A DNA stretch of 35,942 nucleotides from Clostridiales bacterium. GTDB taxonomy: Bacteria; Bacillota; Clostridia; Clostridiales; Clostridiaceae. The stretch is taken from assembly GCA_012519845.1 (NCBI GenBank), contig JAAYPK010000067.1, positions 1-35,942 of the forward strand, read 5' to 3'. A program made the translations under genes and the position numbers. The notes under the pieces were generated by a model. That model was not told the origin of the DNA, searched no databases, and saw only the letters and a program-made list of their open reading frames with translations. Of this stretch, positions 29,847 to 35,942 are shown one piece after another. The first letter of the stretch is position 1, and each line of letters begins with the position of its first letter.

Positions 29847-30239
29847 TTATCCAATTAATATATTCTTAATCTCTAAGTCTGGCCAGTACCCCCAAGATTC
29901 TAGTATCTTGCCATTTACAACCTTAAAGTTCTCTAATGCTTCAAATGATATTTTTTTACCTGTAGCTGTAATCCCCATACATTCTCCTGTATGAATTCCT
30001 TCATACTTAATTCTTGTTGCTACCATACCATTTTCTTCAAAGAGATCTAAAATTTCAATTTTTAAACTGTCAAACATTCCTGCAACAATTTTTAATATAT
30101 TAACAGCATCCTTATTACTTCTTGCCCCAGCTGGACTATGATCCACATAATTATCTGCAAGACATTTCATTATGAAATCATAATTTTTATTTTCATAACC
30201 TTCTATAAAAAATCCTTTTACAACTTCCTTATTATCCAT
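29847..30239 (-). CDS. SnoaL-like (NTF2 fold) protein
   Basis: A 130-residue protein of the SnoaL-like polyketide/ester cyclase type: VKGFFIEGYENKNYDFIMKCLADNYVDHSPAG, then GIHTGECMGITATGKKISFEALENFKVVNGKILESWGYWPDL. The pair HSPAG and the ISFE...F.V.NGKI pattern with W are characteristic. Such stand-alone proteins usually have unknown ligands; no polyketide genes are near. RBS AAGGAGAT precedes the ATG. It lies 27 nt after the QueG-like gene and 22 nt before the nucleotidyltransferase, so the three are probably co-transcribed. Confidence 0.88.
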   Translation of the reverse strand: MDNKEVVKGFFIEGYENKNYDFIMKCLADNYVDHSPAGARSNKDAVNILKIVAGMFDSLKIEILDLFEENGMVATRIKYEGIHTGECMGITATGKKISFEALENFKVVNGKILESWGYWPDLEIKNILIG

Positions 30240-30266
30240 TATTTTTTCATCTCCTTCTAATTCCTA

Positions 30267-30953
30267 TTAATTTTGATTGATATATTTTTGCGTATATGGA
30301 CAAACAACAAAACACTTTCCACATAATGTTATTTCCTTGCCAATTTTATTCATAGCTATTTCCCTTGCTTTTTTCCTACAAGAAACAATATTAAAGAAAT
30401 CATCTCTATCTAGATTTTTATTCCATAATACTCCTGATATTGCTTCTCCAGGACAAGCATCATGGCATTTCATACAATTACCACATTTTGATTCTGTTAT
30501 TGCAGTACCACAGGTTAATGGTGCATTTGTAAGTATTGAAGATAATCTAACAGCTGGTCCAAATTCTTCTGTTACTAATAATGCACTTTTTCCTATCCAA
30601 CCAAGCCCTGAATTAGTAGCCACCGTTTTGTGAGGCATTTTTGTTCTATAATTACTAAATTCTTTTACTACTTCAGTGGTTTGAGGAAAGGCTTTAAAGC
30701 CCTTATCTTCAATGTATTTTGCTCCTATCTTAACTATATTATTAAGCTTTTCATTATAGTCATAATATAAATCGTAATACTCCATATTGGGTCCCTTATC
30801 AATGGAATTAATTAATTTAGGTGGTATTGCCTTTACTACTGATACTCCTATTTTAAATTCATTATCTATATAGTGCGATAAATCAGCAAAGCCAACTAAA
30901 TCTGCTCCATTTTTAATTAATATTTCTTTTAATTCAATAGATAAATCATTCAT
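30267..30953 (-). CDS. QueG-like double [4Fe-4S] reductase, short form
   Basis: The 228-residue protein resembles the catalytic part of epoxyqueuosine reductase: KTVATNSGLGWIGKSALLVTEEFGPAVRLSSILTN, the first cluster motif CGNCMKCHDACPGEAI, CRKKAREI, and the second CGKCFVVCPYTQKY. True QueG is about 380 residues, has a HEAT-repeat tail and uses cobalamin; here the tail is missing and the N-terminal domain is short. So it is one of the many short paralogues with unknown substrate, not safely QueG. RBS AGGAGGG precedes the ATG. The upstream VanZ gene ends 31 nt before it. Confidence 0.85.
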   Translation of the reverse strand: MNDLSIELKEILIKNGADLVGFADLSHYIDNEFKIGVSVVKAIPPKLINSIDKGPNMEYYDLYYDYNEKLNNIVKIGAKYIEDKGFKAFPQTTEVVKEFSNYRTKMPHKTVATNSGLGWIGKSALLVTEEFGPAVRLSSILTNAPLTCGTAITESKCGNCMKCHDACPGEAISGVLWNKNLDRDDFFNIVSCRKKAREIAMNKIGKEITLCGKCFVVCPYTQKYINQN

Positions 30954-30984
30954 AGTTCCCTCCTAAAAATATATGACTATGTTT

Positions 30985-31527
30985 TTAATCAAAATTTATT
31001 TTGTACAATTTCATTACTACATAACCTATTGGCGCTCCTAGAGTATTTAGTATAATATCTAATATGTCTACCGTTCTTGCAATATATACGAATTTAAAAC
31101 AAGTTTCTAAATATTGTAAAAATTCTATACCTATAGAACAAAATAGTATTAATAAAGTTATATATAATAATTTTATATTTTTTATTCCATTTAAATGCAA
31201 CAATATAGGCAATGGAGCAAATAATAATATATTTCCAAATATATTTATCATTGCTATTTTATTAAATCCATAATCAAATATGTCTAACACATTGAGATTT
31301 ATACATGTTGGAATATCCCTAGCTATAGGTGGAATTCTAATTGGCATTAAAGTTAATCCAATTACCATTAAAATATACTCAATTAGAATTAATTGTAGTA
31401 TTTTTTTTCTTACTATTTTCTTAGTAATCTTTGTTTTTCTTCTTAATAATAAGAGAACTAAACTTAGAAACCAACAAATAAATCCAATAATTAATATAAA
31501 TTCTTTTTTAACCATTACTCCCGTCAT
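30985..31527 (-). CDS. VanZ-family membrane protein
   Basis: The 180-residue membrane protein has about four to five helices and the VanZ signatures: YILMVIGLTLMPI (after TM2), NIFGNILLFAPLPILLHL, SIGIEFLQYLETCF, RTVDILDIILNTLGAPIGYVV. In Enterococcus VanZ gives low teicoplanin resistance; the chromosomal clostridial homologues are of unknown function, probably lipid or envelope related. I start at ATG 31527, 10 nt after AAGGGG; the in-frame ATG four codons later has GGGAG only 2 nt away. It is the first gene of a possible operon VanZ, QueG-like, SnoaL-like, nucleotidyltransferase. The methyltransferase gene diverges upstream. Confidence 0.9.
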   Translation of the reverse strand: MTGVMVKKEFILIIGFICWFLSLVLLLLRRKTKITKKIVRKKILQLILIEYILMVIGLTLMPIRIPPIARDIPTCINLNVLDIFDYGFNKIAMINIFGNILLFAPLPILLHLNGIKNIKLLYITLLILFCSIGIEFLQYLETCFKFVYIARTVDILDIILNTLGAPIGYVVMKLYKINFD

Positions 31528-31610
31528 TATTCAAATACCCCTTAAGAATTAATGTAATTCATGTATATTATTCAACATATTGGTTCGAATTCCTTTTTTA
31601 TTTTTGAACT

Positions 31611-31630
31611 TACTATTTTTTTAAATAGTA
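31611..31630. promoter_or_regulatory. Inverted repeat in the VanZ/methyltransferase divergent region
   Basis: TACTATTT (31611-31618), 4 bp of T, AAATAGTA (31623-31630): a perfect 8-bp inverted repeat. It lies just upstream of a TAAAAT -10-like hexamer (31639-31644) that would serve the methyltransferase gene. Possible operator; AT-rich, so chance cannot be excluded. Confidence 0.3.
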
Positions 31631-31681
31631 TTTTCTGGTAAAATATATATGCTTAATTTTTTAGTTTTGGAGGATTATTTA

Positions 31682-32296
31682 ATGATAAGTTTTTCAGAAT
31701 ATATAGGCTCTCAATTTGGAAATCCTAGAGGTATTATTGGTAAGTTTTGCTGCATTTTAATGAATTCTATAAACAAGGCAATGTATATAAGTGTTGTTAC
31801 AAGTCTTAAATTAAATGAACACTCAACATTATTAGATATTGGATATGGAAATGGATATTTAATTCAAAAGATATATAAGAAGTTTGGCTGTAATATACTA
31901 GGCATTGATATTTCACAAGACATGAAAAGTATTGCTTCAAAAAGAAACAGCAAGGCTATGGCTATTAATAAAATTCAATTACTTTTAGGTGATTGTTGTG
32001 ATTTAAATTATGAAAATAATACCTTTGAGGCAGTAACTTCTGTAAACACAATTTATTTTTGGAATGATACTGAAAAAGGATTGTCTGAAATATATAAAGT
32101 ATTAAAGCCAGGAGGTACATTTTATAATGCAGTTTATTCAAGGGAATGGCTACAAAAACTTTCATATACTAAAAAGGGATTTAAATTATTCCAAAAAGAG
32201 GACTTAATTTCATTAGGAAAAAAAGTTGGATTTTCAGAAATATCAATTAAAGATATTGCTAATGGGAAAAGTTATCTTATTATGTATAAAAAATAA
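31682..32296 (+). CDS. Class I SAM-dependent methyltransferase
   Basis: The 204-residue protein has the methyltransferase motifs: I, STLLDIGYGNGYLIQKIY; II, ILGIDISQDM; IV, YENNTFEAVTSVNTIYFW; and the post-motif segment EIYKVLKPGGTFYNAVY. This is the Methyltransf_11/UbiE-like group acting on small molecules; the substrate is unknown. I start at ATG 31682, 8 nt after GGAGG; a start at 31649 would put that RBS inside the frame. It is single-gene on the plus strand, divergent from VanZ, followed after 130 bp by the chemoreceptor gene. Confidence 0.9.
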   Translation: MISFSEYIGSQFGNPRGIIGKFCCILMNSINKAMYISVVTSLKLNEHSTLLDIGYGNGYLIQKIYKKFGCNILGIDISQDMKSIASKRNSKAMAINKIQLLLGDCCDLNYENNTFEAVTSVNTIYFWNDTEKGLSEIYKVLKPGGTFYNAVYSREWLQKLSYTKKGFKLFQKEDLISLGKKVGFSEISIKDIANGKSYLIMYKK

Positions 32297-32426
32297 TATG
32301 AGTTAGGAGTTACGTAATCAATTTATTAAATATACAAACAATATTTACAATATCTAAACAAAGTCTTTTTATTTTCTTGTTATACTATTATTATGCAAAT
32401 TTGGGCATATTAAGGTGGTTTGTGTA

Positions 32427-34397
32427 ATGAAAGGAACATACATAACAAGAATAAGCAAAGTATTTAACAAATTATTACTTATTCTATTATCAATAATATT
32501 TACGCTAAACATAATAATCACATCTTCTATAATAATTAGCGACAGTAGAATGAAATTAAAAAATACCGCTAGTGAATATACTTCTCAAGTTGATTCTTAT
32601 CTGTTAGAGCTAAAAACAAGACTTAACTCAGTTGTTGCAGCTTTTCAAAGCAATACAATAACAGAATATAATAATCGAGTTACTTTTTTAGATTCAATTG
32701 CTAAGGAAAATAGTTTCATATCTGCAACATATTTAGTAACATCAAAGGACAAGAAAGTTATAATGAACAACGGTTGGACCCCTCCAGATGATTTTGATGT
32801 TACTACAAGAGAATGGTACAATAATGCAATTTCAAGTGATGATATTTATGTAAGTGATCCATATGTAGATGAACAAACAGAAAATTTATGTGTTACAATA
32901 TCAAAGCGTGTTATGTTAGACGGAGAATTGCTTGGTGTTGTAGGAATTGATATGTACCTTGACAAAATTGTTCAAATTATTTCTGAAAGTTATAATGGAA
33001 ACAATTATTCTTTCTTAACAACAGCTTCAGGAACTATATTAGTTCATCCAAAGGAAGATTTAATGCTTTCAGCTGATAACACTCAAACTTTAGAAAGTGC
33101 TTTAAATGGAAAGTATCAATCTTTAATAGGAACAAATATGACTCCAAAAATTATTTTAGATTATAAAGGTGGTTTTAAATCAATAATTTTATCACCATCT
33201 AAGGAAAGCAGCTGGCAGATAGTAAGTGTTCAGTCAATTTCATCTATCTGCATCTCTATAATTTTTATTATTTTAATTAATATCTTTTTATATATATTAT
33301 CCTTATTTATAAGTAAAAAATATATTAATAAGGAAATGTTAAAATGGTTTGCTCCTATAAATTCAATCAGCAATAAGGTTAATAGAATTGCAGATGGTGA
33401 TTTAACTGTAACTTTCGATGAAGAACAAATAACTGATGAAATAGAATTATTAACAACTTCTCTAAATACAACTGTAAAAAGGTTAAAATATTATATTGAT
33501 GATATAAATTCTGTTATTGAAAGTATTTCTAATAATGATATTTCTATTTCAATAAATTCTGAATATCATGGTGAATTTGTTAAAATAAAAGAGTCCTTAG
33601 AAAAAATATTAAATGAGCTTAATTCTTCATTTAAAATTATTAAGCAACACTCTAAAGATGTTTCAAATTGTTCCTTTACTGTTAAATCAAGTACAGAAAA
33701 GGCTTCTGAAAACGCTGATAATGAAAGTGATGCTATTAACTCTGTTGCAAATAATGTTAGCATTTTAGCAGATAAGCTTAAAATAATTAATGATACTGCT
33801 GAAAATGCAAGTGAAATATCTAAAATTACAAATGAAAAGCTTCAAGTTCAAAATGATGAAATGAAGAATCTATTAAATGCAATGGACACTATAAATGAAA
33901 ATTCTGATAAAATAAATGAAATAGTTACTACTATAAATGACTTAGCAGAACAAACTAACCTTCTTTCATTAAATGCATCTATTGAAGCTGCAAGAGCTGG
34001 TGAGGCTGGTAAAGGTTTTTCAATAGTTGCAGAGGAAATAAGCAAATTAGCTGATGAAAGTTCCAATGCAAGTAAAAAGATAGCTAACTTAATATTAAAT
34101 TCAAATATTGCCGTTGAAAAAGGGCGTGAGCTTACAATAACTACAGCGGAATCCCTTAAAGAGGGAATTAATAATTCTTTAAAATCCCAAAATGGTTTAT
34201 TGGAAATAACTGAATTGGTTAAAGAAGAAAATAAATTCATAATGGAAATAAAAGCGGAAATTGATAATATATCAAAAATATCCTTAGATAATGCAAATTA
34301 TTCTAAGAATAATATTGCAATCAGTAATGCACTTATTAATAAATCTAATGACCTTAATAAAACAATAAATGAGTTTAAGCTTAAAGATAAGGAATAG
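32427..34397 (+). CDS. Methyl-accepting chemotaxis protein with dCache sensor
   Basis: A 656-residue chemoreceptor: TM1 about 14-38; extracellular dCache-like domain (about 40-275) with [22 protein letters not shown] and [11 protein letters not shown] as typical PAS-like landmarks; TM2 about 276-300; HAMP (about 315-370); and the signalling domain to the end. The conserved hairpin tip reads [36 protein letters not shown]. Its dCache domain binds small ligands, often amino acids; the ligand cannot be read here. The presence implies a chemotaxis system elsewhere. I start at ATG 32427, 8 nt after AAGGTGG; the GTG at 32415 is part of the RBS. A bidirectional terminator follows. Confidence 0.95.
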   Translation: MKGTYITRISKVFNKLLLILLSIIFTLNIIITSSIIISDSRMKLKNTASEYTSQVDSYLLELKTRLNSVVAAFQSNTITEYNNRVTFLDSIAKENSFISATYLVTSKDKKVIMNNGWTPPDDFDVTTREWYNNAISSDDIYVSDPYVDEQTENLCVTISKRVMLDGELLGVVGIDMYLDKIVQIISESYNGNNYSFLTTASGTILVHPKEDLMLSADNTQTLESALNGKYQSLIGTNMTPKIILDYKGGFKSIILSPSKESSWQIVSVQSISSICISIIFIILINIFLYILSLFISKKYINKEMLKWFAPINSISNKVNRIADGDLTVTFDEEQITDEIELLTTSLNTTVKRLKYYIDDINSVIESISNNDISISINSEYHGEFVKIKESLEKILNELNSSFKIIKQHSKDVSNCSFTVKSSTEKASENADNESDAINSVANNVSILADKLKIINDTAENASEISKITNEKLQVQNDEMKNLLNAMDTINENSDKINEIVTTINDLAEQTNLLSLNASIEAARAGEAGKGFSIVAEEISKLADESSNASKKIANLILNSNIAVEKGRELTITTAESLKEGINNSLKSQNGLLEITELVKEENKFIMEIKAEIDNISKISLDNANYSKNNIAISNALINKSNDLNKTINEFKLKDKE

Positions 34398-34401
34398 GTT
34401 T

Positions 34402-34438
34402 AAAAAGCAGGATAATCCTTAGGAAAATCCTGCTTTTT
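34402..34438. terminator. Bidirectional terminator between chemoreceptor and nuclease genes
   Basis: AAAAAGCAGGAT (34402-34413) and ATCCTGCTTTTT (34427-34438) form a perfect 12-bp stem with a 13-nt loop and a U-tract on both strands. It serves the convergent chemoreceptor (plus) and nuclease (minus) genes. Confidence 0.9.
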
Positions 34439-34440
34439 TC

Positions 34441-35376
34441 TTATTTTTTTGCTTTTCTATATCCAGCTGCAATTGCTTCATCCTCACTGCTAAAATTTAC
34501 TAGATATTTAGAATTAGCCATTTCTTCATAATTACTTTGACCGGGGCAGTGATATATTTTGGAATTTGAATTTCCTCTAATAACTCCTTGATTGCTAACT
34601 GAGTTATTATCTGAAACAGAACTATTTGAAGAATTATCACTTGCTAAAGTGCTGTCTCCTGTAGCATAATCTATAGTAATTCCAGGTTGAATATTATATA
34701 CAAAAACATTAAATGAAATAGATTCACCTTTATCTTCTACAGACATAGCTTCCATTTGAACTCCTTTTGCAACTAAATTATTACCTTCAAATATTGGAGT
34801 AACTCTATATAATACATGATTATTACTTTCTTTTACATAATCTGCTACCATATTTTCAAAAGGTAGCATTCCTGTTACATTCATATATCTTGTCCCAGTA
34901 ATTAAATTTTTTTCATTAGCATTTTCAGCTGTTAATTGATAACCAATAAGATGACATCTATTGTATAAATATTTACCGTCAATATTATCATACTTTACTG
35001 TATGCCAGCCACTTGGCTTAACTTGTCCTATTGATCCTCGCTCTGTTACAGGCATTATATCTGTGCCTATATTGGCAAAAGCAACACCACATCTTCCAAG
35101 AGAATCTAAATTACTATACTTTTCAAAGGAAGTAGTAGTTAAATCTGACTCTGAAAAATTTGGAACATTTCCATTTATCTGAACATAACTATTTCCTGAA
35201 TATTCAGGTATATTAGAAAGTGTATAGGAACTGGCAGAATTATTATAAGATTCCTCTTTACTAGAACTTTCAGTATTATTGCTATAATCTGAATTACATC
35301 CTATAAATGTACCAAATATTAAAAACACTCCATATATTAATGTTATTAGCTTAATTCCTTTGTATCTTCTCTTCAC
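34441..35376 (-). CDS. Secreted DNA/RNA non-specific endonuclease (DNA-entry nuclease-like lipoprotein)
   Basis: The 311-residue protein starts at GTG 35376, with GGAG upstream. Lipoprotein signal with lipobox GTFIGC (Cys27), a Ser/Asn-rich linker, then a beta-beta-alpha-metal nuclease domain (about 60-235): the catalytic motif YNRCHLIGYQLT (His142, DRGH-like) and ENANEKNLITGTRYMN with the metal-binding Asn. This matches the EndA/NucA DNA-entry nuclease group. A second Ser/Asn linker leads to a C-terminal cysteine-containing tail (IYHCPGQ..Y, FSSEDEAIAAGYRKAKK), the Ada-like metal-binding module found on secreted nucleases. It acts outside the cell on DNA or RNA. It overlaps the upstream small gene by 26 nt. 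Confidence 0.92.
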   Translation of the reverse strand: MKRRYKGIKLITLIYGVFLIFGTFIGCNSDYSNNTESSSKEESYNNSASSYTLSNIPEYSGNSYVQINGNVPNFSESDLTTTSFEKYSNLDSLGRCGVAFANIGTDIMPVTERGSIGQVKPSGWHTVKYDNIDGKYLYNRCHLIGYQLTAENANEKNLITGTRYMNVTGMLPFENMVADYVKESNNHVLYRVTPIFEGNNLVAKGVQMEAMSVEDKGESISFNVFVYNIQPGITIDYATGDSTLASDNSSNSSVSDNNSVSNQGVIRGNSNSKIYHCPGQSNYEEMANSKYLVNFSSEDEAIAAGYRKAKK

Positions 35377-35794
35377 TGTATTTTCTCCTATATATTTCTT
35401 TTGTTATTTTATCATGAGAATTACCCTTAAATTCTTGTTTTTTTATTAATGTCCACTTTTCATCCTTAAGATTTATATCAAATTTAAAATCAGAGGGATA
35501 TTCTCTATTCCACTTGTACACAATTATTGTATCAATTTTATCAATATATGAAATCAGTTTTTCACTTTCAACTAAGCAAAAATCATTATCCTGACATCTA
35601 TTAAGAAAATCATTAGATACTTTAATGTTGCCACAATCAATGTCCTTATAAAGTTTGTAAGAAAATTCATTCATATAAAGAATACTTTTTTTAGTAAGAT
35701 TTTTTATATCATTTCTAATTACTATATCTTGACTTTGTCTTCTTTTATTAAACATCATTCCATTATTATTATCAAGAGTTACTATAATTTTCAA
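35351..35794 (-). CDS. Conserved protein paired with the nuclease (often mislabelled ribonuclease Z)
   Basis: A 147-residue protein starting at TTG 35794 (AAGGAGG, 7 nt spacing). The N-terminus IIVTLDNNNGMMFNKRRQSQD and later FLNRCQDNDFCLVESEKL match a short Firmicute family that I remember as annotated ribonuclease Z, although it has none of the metallo-beta-lactamase HxHxDH motifs of true RNase Z. It overlaps the nuclease gene by 26 nt, and I recall the same gene pair elsewhere. A nuclease-inhibitor role, like ComJ/Nin for NucA, would fit the pairing but there is no sequence evidence for it. No signal peptide; cytoplasmic. Confidence 0.75.
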   Translation of the reverse strand: MKIIVTLDNNNGMMFNKRRQSQDIVIRNDIKNLTKKSILYMNEFSYKLYKDIDCGNIKVSNDFLNRCQDNDFCLVESEKLISYIDKIDTIIVYKWNREYPSDFKFDINLKDEKWTLIKKQEFKGNSHDKITKEIYRRKYSEEKIQRN

Positions 35795-35849
35795 AATGCA
35801 ACCTCCTTTTTAATAATTTAACTAGACTTATGCAGTAAATAGGAAAAAT

Positions 35850-35942
35850 TTAAGCTACTAGTCCTAATTTGGAAATAGTAGACTCTAGATTAATCCCATT
35901 ATCCGCACATTTATGTGCAAAGGCAACTATTTTTACCAAATA
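35850..35942 (-). CDS. C-terminal end of an unidentified gene
   Basis: A minus-strand frame enters from the right edge, is open for 30 codons and ends at TAA 35852-35850. Its end reads IVAFAHKCADNGINLESTI then SKLGLVA. The base composition is less AT-rich than the surroundings, and a helical pattern fits a real protein end, but I do not recognise the family. The 55 bp between its stop codon and the next gene's TTG start carry only that gene's RBS and no clear terminator. Confidence 0.45.
   Translation of the reverse strand, partial: YLVKIVAFAHKCADNGINLESTISKLGLVA

Noticed and set aside
30277..30633. 118-codon plus-strand ORF opposite the QueG-like gene
   Set aside because: It is antisense to a gene with clear iron-sulfur motifs, has no RBS and its composition mirrors the sense codons.
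31280..31552. 90-codon plus-strand ORF opposite VanZ
   Set aside because: Shadow of a transmembrane gene; hydrophobic antisense frames are expected there, and no RBS is present.
33848..34240. 130-codon minus-strand ORF inside the chemoreceptor gene
   Set aside because: Lies opposite the highly conserved signalling domain; no RBS, product is the mirror of the coiled-coil codons.

Overview
The window reads as chromosomal DNA of a low-GC, anaerobic Firmicute, most likely Clostridium sensu stricto. The sequence is strongly AT-rich, ribosome binding sites are strong GGAGG types, TTG and GTG starts occur, and the gene families (UvsE, DUF1062, CD3324-like, EFR1 ferredoxin, YjdF, TraX, BspA-type surface proteins with triple-tyrosine domains) are typical of clostridia. 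I see no tRNA, rRNA, CRISPR array, IS element, phage gene or replication origin. About four fifths of the genes lie on the minus strand.

Layout. 1-2.6 kb: N-terminus of a secreted Ala-rich repeat protein, the tRNA methyltransferase mnmM, a 57-codon membrane ORF and the UV endonuclease uvsE. 2.6-9 kb: regulators and small stress genes: an AraC/GyrI regulator, a NifX-like protein, an HxlR regulator, DUF1062, a divergent AraC regulator, a metallo-beta-lactamase-fold lipoprotein, and an operon of EFR1 ferredoxin, DUF998 and a CD3324-like protein. 9-18 kb: cell-envelope genes (a lipoprotein, two polytopic glycosyltransferase-like proteins, a BspA-type surface protein), a decayed aminoglycoside adenylyltransferase, a GNAT acetyltransferase, an unusual carbamoyltransferase and a TauE/SafE permease. 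18-27 kb: a frameshifted zinc-ribbon membrane protein, a GNAT, yjdF with its riboswitch, then a tight co-directional run (27.2 down to 20.0 kb) of two flavoproteins, a Cys-cluster/pentapeptide protein, TraX, DUF1648, YkvA, a histidine kinase without a response regulator, an unknown protein and a GH13 alpha-glycosidase. 27-36 kb: DinB, a second AraC/GyrI regulator, a nucleotidyltransferase, a SnoaL-like protein, a QueG-like iron-sulfur protein, VanZ, a methyltransferase, a chemoreceptor and an extracellular nuclease pair.

The most striking find is a regulatory module present twice (about 5.01-5.13 and 7.49-7.61 kb). Each copy has a strong RBS, an 8-residue leader ORF (MTTPIFIA or METPVIFA), a hairpin starting at the leader stop codon, and then an unrelated gene, DUF1062 or CD3324-like. 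Both downstream genes share the same 14 bases around their start codons, and the distal hairpin arm can pair either with the proximal arm or with that start region. This looks like a leader-peptide-controlled translation switch. The only other paired signal of this kind is an 8-bp box (AAGTCGAG) exactly 20 bp upstream of the -10 of both AraC/GyrI paralogues.

Functionally the window is a collection of single-operon stress, resistance-like and envelope genes, not one biosynthetic pathway. Protein family names come from recognising motifs by eye; none was confirmed by a search.
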